Assembly: GCA_964631275.1 (NCBI GenBank)
Contig: CAZVWQ010000001.1
Location: forward strand, 1-64,000
DNA: 64,000 bases
Source: CAZVWQ01 sp964631275
GTDB taxonomy: Bacteria > Patescibacteriota > JACMRA01
Direction: 5' to 3'
A program made the position numbers and the translations under genes. Positions 25,224-34,531 of the stretch are shown here, in pieces (the first letter of the stretch is position 1; each line of letters begins with the position of its first letter). The notes under the pieces are model-generated. The model was not told the origin of the DNA and ran no database searches. It saw nothing but the letters and a program-made list of their open reading frames with translations.

Positions 25224-25526
25224 ATGTTTTCTAGCGATGTTATCAAATTTGTTTCTTTGATAGCTTCTGGCTTAGTACTTTTTTTCTTTTTAGTTAATAA
25301 TATTAATCTTTTATCTAGTTTAGATGCTCAAGGTGGTAGATTACAAACTAATCTAAACTCTAATCGAGATACTCTGAATACTTTGGTTATTACTCAAAAT
25401 AGTGAACTAGATAGAGAAGTTAGAGAAGAAGAAAGAGCTGGCCAAATTGAAAGCATAGAGGATGGCAAGCAGTTAGATATATTAGACTTTAATCTAGATG
25501 AAAAAATAAACCCCACAACAAGGTGA
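25224..25526 (+). CDS. Small membrane-anchored protein
   Basis: A 100-residue protein of unknown function. Residues 5-30 form a hydrophobic signal anchor (IKFVSLIASGLVLFFFLVNN), followed by a polar, acidic external tail (SNRDTLNTLVITQNSELDREVREEER) likely to be helical. A TTGACA at 25189-25194 with a weak -10 just before the ATG suggests a nearly leaderless transcript. A hairpin overlapping the stop codon could terminate it. It stands alone between repeat-bearing spacers. Confidence 0.55.
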   Translation: MFSSDVIKFVSLIASGLVLFFFLVNNINLLSSLDAQGGRLQTNLNSNRDTLNTLVITQNSELDREVREEERAGQIESIEDGKQLDILDFNLDEKINPTTR

Positions 25527-25539
25527 TGCTTTGTTTTTT
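25517..25539 (+). terminator. Probable terminator overlapping the 25224 gene's stop
   Basis: AACAAG pairs with CTTTGTT (one bulged T) around GTGATG, followed directly by a T-run. The stop codon TGA lies in the loop. Confidence 0.45.
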
Positions 25540-26334
25540 ATTAGTTTTTGATTTATAGTTTTCTAATACCAATCTATCCTTAAAAAAATAATACTTTTAC
25601 ATTAGACCTAATTGTATTAAAAATTAACTTCTTTTGGCTAAATCAATTTAAACTAGAGATTTTAGCTAAATTTTATTTTATAATTTAAGAGCAATTTGTT
25701 TTATCCGAGAAGCTTTACTCTTTAGTTAAACTGAATACAAATCAAATTTAGTTCTTTTAAAATTTTTATTTTTGATTTAGTAAACTTTAATAAACACTAA
25801 GACTGTTTTATTAACTATAAACAACCTATTTTTTTATTTATTTTATCAAAAAAATATTGAATTTATAAAAGCTTACTAGTTTTTTTATATACTCAATTAA
25901 CCTCAAATTAGTACTTTTTTAATTTTTAAAAATTATTTTTTGTATCTGATTAAATATAACTAAAACAGAAATTTAAACTTTATAAAACTTAAATTTCGCT
26001 TGTATGAAGTGTAAATCTTAAAAAACTAAAATAGTTCAAAATTGAATTAAGCTTAGCTTTGTTGTTCAATTTGATCATGGAATGGATATATCATAAATAT
26101 AAAAAAAAACAAAGATTTTTAAAAGGTTTTGAGATAGTAATACTTGAAAACTAAAAAAGTCTTAATTTGAATTTATTTGAGGATTAATTCACTTCAGAGT
26201 TTCTTTATAGATGCATAGGTAGTGTTTTTTGATTAATCTTGAGACGGTTACGACTTGCGTGTTTATCACACAAGATTTAGTGTATTCAATTTTGTATTTT
26301 TTACTTTCAGCTTTCTCTATAAAAAAACTAATAT

Positions 26335-26445
26335 TATACTCTTTTAGCTAATCGTTACGGCAATTAGCCGTTAAGAATTCAACTTAAATAAAAGATTTAT
26401 TTGCTTATGCAAAGCTAAATTTAGGGTAATAGCAAACGAATTGGG
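26335..26445 (-). repeat. Intergenic repeat family C, copy 4 (inverted)
   Basis: TAATCGTTACGGCAATTAGC ... TTTATTTGCTTATGC ... TTAGGGTAATAGC; same orientation as 4754-4855. Confidence 0.65.
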
Positions 26446-26477
26446 TAATATAACTTCCATAACTTTACAAATTTTAC

Positions 26478-26505
26478 TTGAAATCGATATTTAACAAAAT
26501 ATAAT
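26478..26505 (+). promoter_or_regulatory. Promoter for ilvA
   Basis: TTGAAA (26478-26483), a 16-base spacer and a perfect TATAAT (26500-26505), 40 bases before the ATG. Confidence 0.65.
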
Positions 26506-26545
26506 ACGAGACTAGTAAAAGGATATATACAAATTATTTAAAAAA

Positions 26546-27805
26546 ATGTCTTCAAACAAAATTTATCAACTAATCCAAGAAGCAAGGAAAAACTTAGATG
26601 GAATAGCTAAGCTTACTCCTTTACAGTACAATCAGAGGTTATCAGAAAAATACTCAGCTAAAGTTTATCTAAAAAGAGAAGATTTACAAGACATTCGTAG
26701 CTTCAAAATTCGAGGAGCATATAATGTGATAAGTAATTTAAATCAAAATCAAAAAGCAAATGGAGTAGTTTGTGCAAGTGCTGGTAATCATGCCCAAGGA
26801 GTAGCTTATAGTTGCAAAACTTTAAAAATAAAAGGTGCTATATTTATGCCAGTTAATACTCCAAAACAAAAAATTGATAGAGTTAAGCATTTTGGCGGCC
26901 AGTATATAAACATCCAATTAAAAGGTGGAGATTATCATGAAGCAGGAGAAATAGCCAAAAAATACTGCCAACAAAAAAAAGCTCATTTTGTGCACCCTTT
27001 TGATGACCCTTTAACTATTGCTGGACAAGGAACAATCGGCTTAGAAATTTTAGAACAGCTAGGCGAACAAAATCAAACACCTGATTATATTTTAATTGGG
27101 GTAGGAGGTGGAGGACTTTTAACTGGAGCAGCCGTAGCAATTAAAACACAACATCCAAAAGTCAAAGTTATTTCTGTTGAGGGCAACACTCAAGCTGGAA
27201 TGAAAGTAGCTTTAGAAAAAGGCAAGCCCTACGAACTTGAAGATATAAGCACTTTTATTGATGGAACTGCGGTCAAAAAAGTAGGTCAATATACTTTTGA
27301 CTTAGCTAAGGAAATTGTCGATGACTATAAGCTTGTTTCTGAAGGTAGGGTTTGTAAAGATATGATAGAATTATACCAGAGCGAAGGTATCATTGTTGAG
27401 CCTTCTGGTGCTTTATCTGTCTCAGGCTTAGAAAAAATCAAAGCAGAAATAAAAAATAAAAATGTCGTTTGTGTAATCTGCGGTGGTAATAATGATATTA
27501 GTAGATATCCAGAAGTAATCGAAAAAAGCTTAATTTGGCAAAGTCTTAAGCATTATTTTATAATAGAATTCAACCAAAAACCTGGTGAATTAAGAATATT
27601 CCTAGATAAAGTTCTTGGACCTAGTGACGATATTGTATTATTTGAATATATCAAGAAAACCAATAAGGAAAAAGGCCCAGCTCTAGTTGGCATAGAGTTG
27701 ACAAAAAAAGATGACTATAAACCTTTAATCGAAAGAATGAAGATTAACCAAATAAATTTTAGAGAAGTTAAAAGCGAAGACATAATTTACCAACTTTTGG
27801 TTTAG
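26546..27805 (+). CDS. ilvA: Threonine dehydratase (biosynthetic type)
   Basis: A complete 419-residue PLP enzyme that deaminates threonine to 2-oxobutanoate, the first step to isoleucine. The PLP lysine is K54 in RSFKIRGAYN, the cofactor phosphate loop is GVGGGGLLTG near 189-198, and CASAGNHAQGVAY is conserved. Residues about 335-419 form a single ACT-like regulatory domain (HYFIIEFNQKPGELRIFLDKVLG), as in shorter Ile-sensitive IlvA enzymes. Reactive 2-aminoacrylate chemistry connects it with RidA at 9.4 kb. dcd follows closely after its stop, and the three genes ilvA-dcd-priA-like are probably cotranscribed from the promoter at 26478. Confidence 0.93.
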   Translation: MSSNKIYQLIQEARKNLDGIAKLTPLQYNQRLSEKYSAKVYLKREDLQDIRSFKIRGAYNVISNLNQNQKANGVVCASAGNHAQGVAYSCKTLKIKGAIFMPVNTPKQKIDRVKHFGGQYINIQLKGGDYHEAGEIAKKYCQQKKAHFVHPFDDPLTIAGQGTIGLEILEQLGEQNQTPDYILIGVGGGGLLTGAAVAIKTQHPKVKVISVEGNTQAGMKVALEKGKPYELEDISTFIDGTAVKKVGQYTFDLAKEIVDDYKLVSEGRVCKDMIELYQSEGIIVEPSGALSVSGLEKIKAEIKNKNVVCVICGGNNDISRYPEVIEKSLIWQSLKHYFIIEFNQKPGELRIFLDKVLGPSDDIVLFEYIKKTNKEKGPALVGIELTKKDDYKPLIERMKINQINFREVKSEDIIYQLLV

Positions 27806-27847
27806 ATTTACTTGTCATTGAACAAAGATTATTTTATAACTTCTAGT

Positions 27848-28411
27848 ATGCAATTATCAGACAAAGATATTATTGAAGCTCTAAAGATTAAAGATGTAAT
27901 TATTGAGGATTTTGATCTAAAGAGATTGCAACCAGCTAGTTATGACGTACTCCTAGGCAACGAGTTTATTATTTATGATAATCATAAAAATGAATACATA
28001 GATCCAAAAAAACCAGCTGAAAATTATACTCGTAAAATAAAAGTTGAAGACGATAGTTATTTTGTACTTCACCCAGGAGAATTTGCATTAGGTGTGACTA
28101 AAGATTATTTTGGAGTTAGCTCAAAATATACTTGTCAAATAATGGGCAAAAGTAGTTTGGCTAGGCTAGGCTTAATTATTCATACAACTGCTGGATTTAT
28201 TGATCCTGGTAACGAGCTAAGAGTCACTTTAGAATTTGTAAATGTAAATACTTCGCCAATACGACTTTATCCAGGTATGAAAATTGCTCAAGTTGCTTTT
28301 TATCAACTAAAGACTCCTGCCGAAAAACCCTATGGGCATCCCGATTTAGGAAGTAAGTATTATGGATCGAAGACAGTTCAAGGTTCAGAAATGTGGAAAA
28401 ACTTTGATTAG
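27848..28411 (+). CDS. dcd: dCTP deaminase
   Basis: A 187-residue dCTP deaminase of the dUTPase superfamily, making dUTP from dCTP as a source of dUMP for thymidylate synthase (thyA is at 10.8 kb). The start MQLSDKDIIEALK, LQPASYDVLLG, and the signature GKSSLARLGLIIHTTAGFIDPGNELRVTLEFVN are present; the last contains the catalytic Glu (TLEF) and the Ser/Arg of the family. The C-terminal glycine-rich tail GSKYYGSKTVQGSEM closes the active site. A TTG at 27812 would add 12 residues, but the internal ATG gives the canonical N-terminus. The bifunctional dCTP deaminase/dUTPase type cannot be excluded. Confidence 0.92.
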   Translation: MQLSDKDIIEALKIKDVIIEDFDLKRLQPASYDVLLGNEFIIYDNHKNEYIDPKKPAENYTRKIKVEDDSYFVLHPGEFALGVTKDYFGVSSKYTCQIMGKSSLARLGLIIHTTAGFIDPGNELRVTLEFVNVNTSPIRLYPGMKIAQVAFYQLKTPAEKPYGHPDLGSKYYGSKTVQGSEMWKNFD

Positions 28412-28420
28412 ATTATATTT

Positions 28421-29440
28421 ATGCCGTTATACGAAGTCTTAATTAATCGTAAAATCCCAACAGAAACATTAATTTACAAAAGCGAATCAGAACTCAAACC
28501 TGGTCAAATAATTGAAGTTAGCCTTAAAAATAAACTTTGCTTAGCTATTGTTTGGACTAAGTTTATAGATAATTTAGATTTTACGGTAGATAAAGTTAAA
28601 GCAATTGAAAAGATTTATAATTTTTATTTAACAAGATTTCAATTAGATTTTTTAAAAAAAATAAACCAGCAAACTTTTAATTCTAGAAATAATTTATTAG
28701 AAAACTTTTTACAGCCTTGGAAACTATTAAACAAAAAAAATTTTCAACTAAATCAGTTAAGAATAGAAAATCTAAAATTTTCAAAAAAATATCCAAAAAT
28801 TAGTTTCAATCTAGAAATTGAACTTTTGATTCGTATAAGAAATATTATACGTAGTCAAAAATCTAACTCTGGTAATTCTAATTTTCAAATTTTAATTCTT
28901 TTCCCAGAAATTAAGTTACTAGAAAAAATTTATACTGAAATACTTTCTGATAATAATTTTAGCGATTTTATGGTTTATAAATACACCTCTAAAATCTCAA
29001 AAAAAACTAAAGAAACGGTAACAAACCTCTTTATTGAAAAACAAACTAAACCAGAAATAATTTTATCTACTCGAAGTGGTATATTTTTACCTTTTTGTAA
29101 CTTACAGTATATAGTTGTCATTGATGAATCTAACTCTATGCACATCCAAGACAAAAATAAAGTTTATTTTGATACTAGAGATCTGGTTTATTTAATGTCT
29201 ATAGTGTATCAAGCTGATTTAGAATATCTTAGCTCCCTACCCTCGCTTAGATTATATAAATTTTATAAAAAAGAAGTCGTTGACAAATTCCTTTCTGACG
29301 ATATTACCAAAGCCAAAAAACCCCTAAAAATAAAAATTACTAAAAGAAACAAGCAAACAACAGGAGATGACTTGTTAAGTTATCAAATAGAAGAAATCAT
29401 TAATAATTATGACTCTTCTGTGACTTTTGAAGAAAGTTAA
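28421..29440 (+). CDS. Degenerate PriA-like (primosomal protein N') homologue
   Basis: A 339-residue protein resembling the first half of PriA, which reloads the replicative helicase at stalled forks. The N-terminal DNA-binding domain is visible at about 1-60 (YEVLINRKIPTETLIYKSES, then ELKPGQIIEVSL). A partial helicase lobe follows: ILILFPEIKLLEKIYTEI resembles PriA's LVLVPEIALT, and YIVVIDESNSMHIQ sits at the DEEH box. The Walker A segment (GVTGSGKT in PriA) has no counterpart, the DEEH box is altered to DESN, and the zinc-binding and second helicase lobes are absent. It cannot be an ATP-driven helicase, but could retain DNA-binding. It lies 9 bases after dcd. Confidence 0.65.
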   Translation: MPLYEVLINRKIPTETLIYKSESELKPGQIIEVSLKNKLCLAIVWTKFIDNLDFTVDKVKAIEKIYNFYLTRFQLDFLKKINQQTFNSRNNLLENFLQPWKLLNKKNFQLNQLRIENLKFSKKYPKISFNLEIELLIRIRNIIRSQKSNSGNSNFQILILFPEIKLLEKIYTEILSDNNFSDFMVYKYTSKISKKTKETVTNLFIEKQTKPEIILSTRSGIFLPFCNLQYIVVIDESNSMHIQDKNKVYFDTRDLVYLMSIVYQADLEYLSSLPSLRLYKFYKKEVVDKFLSDDITKAKKPLKIKITKRNKQTTGDDLLSYQIEEIINNYDSSVTFEES

Positions 29441-29530
29441 TAAATATTTCTAAAAGCTATTTTATGCTTAAACCTCTTTGATTTATGAATAAAACTGGTG
29501 CGAGTCTGGGTATAAAATTGGTTTAGGGTT

Positions 29531-31108
29531 TTAAGGTAAAGATTGAAATCTGACTTTTAAGAAAGGAAATGCACCCCATTTCATAGCGTATGTATAATTG
29601 TTAGCAAAAACTCTAAAAACCTGATTATTACTATCTAATTGATAAACTCTAACTTCAAAGTCATATTTAGCAGTTGTTTGTTTTTCTTTGGGTAAAGTAA
29701 CAAGACAGCCAATGGTACTGTCGTAAGGAACCCTCATAGTATCTGGAACTCCGTTATTATTTTTATCAACAGCTATAAAATCTACAGGTCCTTGGAGAGA
29801 GTTAAATAAAGCTTCAAAACCGCCATTTGGATCATTTCCATCTTTAGCGTACTCTTTGATTTTTATTTCGCAATAATCGTTTTGGTCTAGATCAGGAATA
29901 ACGTACTTTTGCCAATCTTCATTCTCAGGAGCTAGAGACGACCCGTTAACAATAAAGGTCAAATCATCGTCTCCAATAATTTTAGATTCTGACGGCTTAG
30001 GAAAAAAACTAATTTCATCCTCTTTAATTATAAGCATGTTCTTTTCTGGATCAAAGTTTCTTAAGTTAGAAGTAGTACTAGAACTACTAGAAGAAGATAT
30101 ATTTAGTTCTGGAAAGCCTGGATCAGAAGGGAAACCAATTTGATCTTCAGGTAAAAGTTGTGGCTCATCTGGAATTTTAATTTCTTTAATTGGATCTTCT
30201 GGGTAATCTTTTAGATCTGGGTATGACCCAATAGAAATTATATAATTTAGCTCTATAAACTCAATTGTTGGTTCTTTGCTCATTACTTTTATTAAATTTT
30301 CCATATCAACTGTCTTGTCAGTATATAACACGTAAGTATTATTTAACCCTAGTTCTGTTTTTGATTGAATTACGTATTTATTTTTTAGTGTTTGCCAATT
30401 TTCATCTGTAAGTTCAGTCTTGAATTTTACTATTGCTTGACCTGCTACATATTGCTGACCATCAGAGGTTACTGCTGTATCATTAAACGGAACTACTGGA
30501 CCATCAGGAAGATATTCAGGAAAATTAGGATCACTATTAGGATTTTCTTTTGGGTCAATAGCAATAACTGTAGGGGGTATTGGCACGTCAACTGGTTCTT
30601 TGGGAGCTGCTAAGTCTAGTAGAGGATCTAATTCTATTTGTTTTTTAATATAATCAAAATCAACGCCTTGACTAAACTCTAAAGAATAACCAATAGGTAA
30701 CAGTTCTTCAAAACTATCAAAGTTGTATTTTTTTTGAAGCTCTTTCCAATCTTCATCTGTAAGTTCTTTTGTGGGAGAAACTAATACTGACATTCCTGAT
30801 GACTCTGCTTGATCGCTAGTAGGTGTTTTTTCTTGGAATATTTCTAAATCAGCTGGAGACAAAGGTAAAATACTGTTATCTTCAGAAAAATTTAATAAAG
30901 AAGGTTTACTTAATTCATCTGCACTAGCAGTTTCTGAATTTTTGATTTGGTTATTAATTAACATAGTAAGCCCACCTATTATTAAGAAAATCACTACAAA
31001 AATCCCAAATATAAAAGAAACTATTTGATGTTTTTTGATGTTTTTGGTAGGCTTTTTTTTGTTTTTAGATCCAAAAATAGTTTTGATATTTTTTGATGTT
31101 TTTGGCAT
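29531..31108 (-). CDS. Membrane-anchored protein with two protease-prodomain-like modules
   Basis: A 525-residue protein with a basic cytoplasmic start (residues 1-27), one membrane helix at about 28-51 (IVSFIFGIFVVIFLIIGGLT) and a long external part. Two segments resemble the inhibitory prodomain of subtilases such as fervidolysin: about 97-165 (SGMSVLVSPTKELTDEDWKEL ...) and about 219-300 (YVAGQAIVKFKTELTDENWQ ... EPTIEFIELNYII). The repeated ELTDE.W and the following YVLYTDK-type strands support a duplication. No Asp/His/Ser protease domain follows. The C-terminal 150 residues contain a Ser-rich linker and a beta-rich domain ending FPFLKVRFQSLP. It could be a stand-alone protease inhibitor or an adhesin. 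Confidence 0.55.
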   Translation of the reverse strand: MPKTSKNIKTIFGSKNKKKPTKNIKKHQIVSFIFGIFVVIFLIIGGLTMLINNQIKNSETASADELSKPSLLNFSEDNSILPLSPADLEIFQEKTPTSDQAESSGMSVLVSPTKELTDEDWKELQKKYNFDSFEELLPIGYSLEFSQGVDFDYIKKQIELDPLLDLAAPKEPVDVPIPPTVIAIDPKENPNSDPNFPEYLPDGPVVPFNDTAVTSDGQQYVAGQAIVKFKTELTDENWQTLKNKYVIQSKTELGLNNTYVLYTDKTVDMENLIKVMSKEPTIEFIELNYIISIGSYPDLKDYPEDPIKEIKIPDEPQLLPEDQIGFPSDPGFPELNISSSSSSSTTSNLRNFDPEKNMLIIKEDEISFFPKPSESKIIGDDDLTFIVNGSSLAPENEDWQKYVIPDLDQNDYCEIKIKEYAKDGNDPNGGFEALFNSLQGPVDFIAVDKNNNGVPDTMRVPYDSTIGCLVTLPKEKQTTAKYDFEVRVYQLDSNNQVFRVFANNYTYAMKWGAFPFLKVRFQSLP

Positions 31109-31225
31109 TTTATTTTTATTTGTTAATTAAGAATTAATATAAGTATAAACCAAAATATAATTTTATTCAATAGTAATTTTGAAAGTTTATTTTTAGAAAT
31201 TTTTAACCTTGTTTTTATACCCAAA

Positions 31226-32146
31226 ATGCCCTCTCAAGTTTTGACACATAAAGAAGAAATTGAATTTTTAAAGAAAAATGGCTTTCCAACCAATCCTCTT
31301 AACGAAGAAGCTGACGATTTAAAAAAAATCTGGAAAATACAAGAAAAACTTTACGATACAAAAAACTCATTAAAATATCCAATTGATGGCCTTGTAGTTA
31401 AGCTTAACGATAATTCTTTAGTGGAATCTTTAGGTGTTGTTGGTAAAACTAACAGAGGTTGGTGTGCAATCAAATTTGTTGCCAAAGAAACTGTTACCAA
31501 AATTATAGGCCTAACTTGGCAAGTTGGTAGAACTGGTCGAGTAACTCCCGTAGCTGAATTAGAACCTGTACAACTCGAAGGTACAATAGTTAAAAGAGCT
31601 ACTTTGCACAATTATCAAGAGTTTTTAACTAAAGATATTAAATTAAATGATCAAATAGTTATTCGTAAAGCTGGAGATATTATACCTGAAATAGTTAAGG
31701 TTATGCACAATTTAAGAAAAAAAAACGTTGAAAAAATAAATATTCCAGACGAATGTCCAGAGTGTAAAACTAAATTAATAATAAGTGAAACAAGTATAGA
31801 TCTATACTGTCCTAACAAGCACTCTTGCCCAGCTCAAGTTTTAGGTAGGCTAAGCTATTTTGCCCAAAGAAACATTGCTAATATAGATGGTTTGTCAGAA
31901 AAAATAATTCAAAAATTCATAGAAGAGTTTGGTATAGCTAATGTTGCTGATCTTTATGATTTACCTTATGAAAAAATTTTTGAGCTTGAAGGGTTTGGTC
32001 AAAAATCTATAGACAATCTTAAAAAATCTATCCAAAAAGTTAAAAAACTTGAAGACTATAAGTTTTTAGCTGGTTTATCAATCGAAGGTGTAGGACCAGA
32101 AATAGCCAAATTAATAATTAAAAAAATTAAGCAAAATAAAGTTTAG
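31226..32146 (+). pseudogene. ligA: Truncated NAD-dependent DNA ligase
   Basis: This 306-residue frame is the middle-to-C-terminal part of LigA, which seals nicks using NAD. Residues 50-60 hold the late adenylation-domain motif YPIDGLVVKLN. An OB domain follows (about 95-165, GRTGRVTPVAELEPV ... ATLHNYQEF), then a complete Cys4 zinc finger (C177, C180, C195, C201), and helix-hairpin-helix segments (GFGQKSIDNLKKSI, IEGVGPEIAKLI). The N-terminal domain Ia, the adenylated lysine motif KxDG and the BRCT domain are absent, so it cannot ligate alone. Only 117 bases separate it from the divergent gene upstream, with no trace of the missing part. It is either a decaying copy with a complete ligA elsewhere, or one piece of a split ligase. 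Confidence 0.75.
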
Positions 32147-32217
32147 AGTAAAATTATTGTTTATAAAAACAATTAAAATATGGTACAGTAAAAATTTATT
32201 ATACCTAAATTACTATC

Positions 32218-32302
32218 ATCATGTCTCAAAACCTATTTTTATAGTTAATTAATATCCATTTTATAGGGTCAAAGTTTTGTAAATTTGAATTATGACAAGA
32301 CT
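32218..32302 (-). repeat. Intergenic repeat family A, copy 5 (inverted)
   Basis: CATCATGTCTCAAAACCTAT ... GAATTATGACAAGACTA; the reverse complement of copy 1. Confidence 0.7.
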
Positions 32303-32310
32303 ATTTATAA

Positions 32311-32399
32311 CCTTGCCCACCTTTTATCGCCCATAACCCTAAGCTCCTCTTAAGCAAGTTTGCTCTAGCACTTGGGTATAACCCGAAAGAAAAATAGAC
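32311..32399. other. GC-richer structured patch downstream of ligA fragment
   Basis: This patch stands out from its AT-rich surroundings (CCTTGCCCACC ... TCGCCCATAACCC). It can form small hairpins AGCAA-GT-TTGCT, CAAGT ... ACTTG and GGGT-ATA-ACCC. It matches no RNA family I recognise, and it lies between convergent genes. Confidence 0.4.
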
Positions 32400-32415
32400 T
32401 TTGCCGAGACAGTAA

Positions 32416-33291
32416 CTATAAAACTTGTATTCTCCCCTCCCACTCAGAAATAGCTTTGTCGATTCTATTATTACTATTTTCTACTTGTTTTTTACTACTT
32501 TCTATTTCCAAAAAAGGACGGCTCAAAACTTCAATACCTCTACGACTAAAAAGTGGTATTTCTATATTTATGTTTTTAGAATCAACAGTATTAACAAAGT
32601 CAACAAAAAAATTTTCTGTATCAAAAATTAACTTAGCTAAATCAGAATCATTATATTTAGATAAAGGCCCTTTGTAACAAGTCTTAATTTTTTGTAAATT
32701 TTGATTTAAATTTTCGACTTTTTGTAATAACTGAGCTTTTATAACTTCTATATTTTCGGGGTTATTTTCCAGAATTCTAGAGGTTTCTTCTTGGGCAAAT
32801 ATTAGTTCTTCTTCAAAAACCTGAAAATCTTTTATGGTTTCACCTACACAAAGTAAATAAAGATTTATTTCTTGAAAATCATTCAAAGCATTTTTTTTGA
32901 CTTCAAAAGAATCTACTAATGTTTTATTTAAATTTTGTAATTTTTCTGAATCTGAGGTCTTAAGCTGACTTTTAGCTAATTCATATTCCTTGGCTAGACT
33001 TTCTAATTCAATATTTTTTTCTCTGGCCGACTCTAGGTCATTTTTTGTTTGTTCAAGGTCTTGATTTTCAAATTGTAAAAGAGTATAAATTTGTGATAAA
33101 GTAGCGGAGCTATTTCTTTCTAAGCGATTATGAATTTTTAGATTATAGTTAGCCTTGACATCAAGTCTATAAGGTATCCACACATACTGATAAGTGGCGA
33201 AACTTAAGATTAAAATTATTAAAGTAATAAAAGTAATAATTAAAAACTTTAAGATTAGCTTCTGCAAACTGATTTTTTTTCTTTTACTCAC
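32416..33291 (-). CDS. Membrane-anchored coiled-coil protein
   Basis: A 291-residue protein of unknown function. Residues 1-12 are basic, 13-36 form one membrane helix (LILKFLIITFITLIILILSF), and about 60-200 are strongly heptad-like and predicted coiled coil (LEQTKNDLESAREKNIELESLAKEYELAK). A C-terminal region follows with FSRRGIEVLSRPFLEIESSKKQ. It carries two cysteines (LLCVGE and KTCYKG). It might act as a cell-envelope spacer or scaffold; nothing in the sequence suggests an enzyme. It sits 55 bases downstream of rarA on the same strand and may be cotranscribed with it. Confidence 0.6.
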   Translation of the reverse strand: MSKRKKISLQKLILKFLIITFITLIILILSFATYQYVWIPYRLDVKANYNLKIHNRLERNSSATLSQIYTLLQFENQDLEQTKNDLESAREKNIELESLAKEYELAKSQLKTSDSEKLQNLNKTLVDSFEVKKNALNDFQEINLYLLCVGETIKDFQVFEEELIFAQEETSRILENNPENIEVIKAQLLQKVENLNQNLQKIKTCYKGPLSKYNDSDLAKLIFDTENFFVDFVNTVDSKNINIEIPLFSRRGIEVLSRPFLEIESSKKQVENSNNRIDKAISEWEGRIQVL

Positions 33292-33346
33292 TTCAAAAAT
33301 ATAGAATAAATTTTGGTTTTTGGCAATAGACCAATTAGTCTAATTA

Positions 33347-34531
33347 CTAATAATAATTCCTATTTTTTAATTTATCAGGAAAAAGTTGCTGTTTAGATTT
33401 TTTAGTTTTTAAATCGTGATCATATTCATAATTTTTAGCATAGTTTAAATCTTTCATTAATTTAGTTGGAGCATTTCTCAAATGCAATGGTACTGGTAAG
33501 GAACCAAATTCTAGAATATCTTTTTTGGCTAACTTTAAAGCTATATAATTAGAGTTATTTTTTGGAGATTTAGCTAAATATTCAACTAATTGAACCAAAC
33601 AAACATCACATTCTGGCATACCAATATTTTGGCAAGCTTGGTATGTTTGATTAGCTAATAAAAGAGCGTTTGGATTTTTGTTACCTATATCTTCACTAGC
33701 AAAGCGAATTAGTCTACGAGCTATATATAACGGATCTTCTCCAGCAGTCAACATGCGCATTAACCAGTAAGTTCCTGCACTAGGATTACTAGATCTTAAA
33801 GATTTATGTAAAGCTGAAATTAAATTATAATGCTCTTCTCCATTTTTATCATAAATTAGACTTCTTTGGCTAGCTTTTTTTACACCTTCCAAATTTAATT
33901 CTTTTTTGGCTAATTGGTAGGTTATTTCTAGTGTAGTTAAAGCAAATCTAATATCACCATCAGCCATTTGAGCTATTTTTTTCTTCACTTCTTCAGAAGT
34001 AGTTTTATTTATTTTTGATTCTTTATTTAACAAATTCAGACCTTTGTTTAGAGCAACTAATATGTTTTCTTCAGAGTGTGCTTCAAATACTAATACTCTA
34101 ACTCTAGAAAGTAGAGCCGAGATTATACTAAAGCTTGGATTTTCAGTTGTCGCTCCAATTAAAACTATAGTCGAATCTTCGACATAAGGTAGAAGTGTAT
34201 CTTGTTGAGATTTATTCCATCTATGAATTTCGTCTATAAAAAGTATACTTTTAAGCTTTTCTTTCTTTTTTTGTTCAGCTTTTTCTAAAATTTTTTTGAG
34301 ATCTGCCTTACCATCCATTACAGCAGATAGTTTATAGAATTCTGATTTTGTACTTTTAGCAATAATATTTGCTAAGGTAGTCTTTCCAGTAGCTGGAGGA
34401 CCCCAAAAAATTAGACTAGATAGTCTATCACAATTAAGCATTTTATTTACTATCCCTTGCTGACCAACAATATCTGGTTGTCCCAAAAATTCTTTTAGAC
34501 TCATTGGTCTAAGTTTTGCTGCTAAATTCAT
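33347..34531 (-). CDS. rarA: Replication-associated recombination protein A
   Basis: A complete 394-residue RarA/MgsA AAA+ ATPase, related to clamp loaders and thought to act at stalled replication forks. Key elements are the N-terminal LAAKLRPMSLKEFLGQPDIVG, Walker A GPPATGKT (44-51), Walker B ILFIDEIHRWNKSQQDTLLP, sensor 1 LIGATTENPSFSIISALLSR, and the C-terminal MgsA domain with SLRSSNPSAGTYWLMRMLTAGEDPLYIARRLIRFASED. The usual RarA residue pattern is intact. Co-occurrence with the neighbouring coiled-coil membrane protein appears incidental. Confidence 0.93.
   Translation of the reverse strand: MNLAAKLRPMSLKEFLGQPDIVGQQGIVNKMLNCDRLSSLIFWGPPATGKTTLANIIAKSTKSEFYKLSAVMDGKADLKKILEKAEQKKKEKLKSILFIDEIHRWNKSQQDTLLPYVEDSTIVLIGATTENPSFSIISALLSRVRVLVFEAHSEENILVALNKGLNLLNKESKINKTTSEEVKKKIAQMADGDIRFALTTLEITYQLAKKELNLEGVKKASQRSLIYDKNGEEHYNLISALHKSLRSSNPSAGTYWLMRMLTAGEDPLYIARRLIRFASEDIGNKNPNALLLANQTYQACQNIGMPECDVCLVQLVEYLAKSPKNNSNYIALKLAKKDILEFGSLPVPLHLRNAPTKLMKDLNYAKNYEYDHDLKTKKSKQQLFPDKLKNRNYY

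Larger units (their letters stand above)
25527..26545. other. Long spacer before ilvA
   Basis: No gene is seen in this kilobase. It includes a partial family B fragment (about 26005-26092), a family F end (about 26100-26145), a small hairpin CTTGCGTG-TTTAT-CACACAAG (26254-26274), family C copy 4 and the ilvA promoter. The remainder is featureless AT-rich sequence. Confidence 0.6.
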
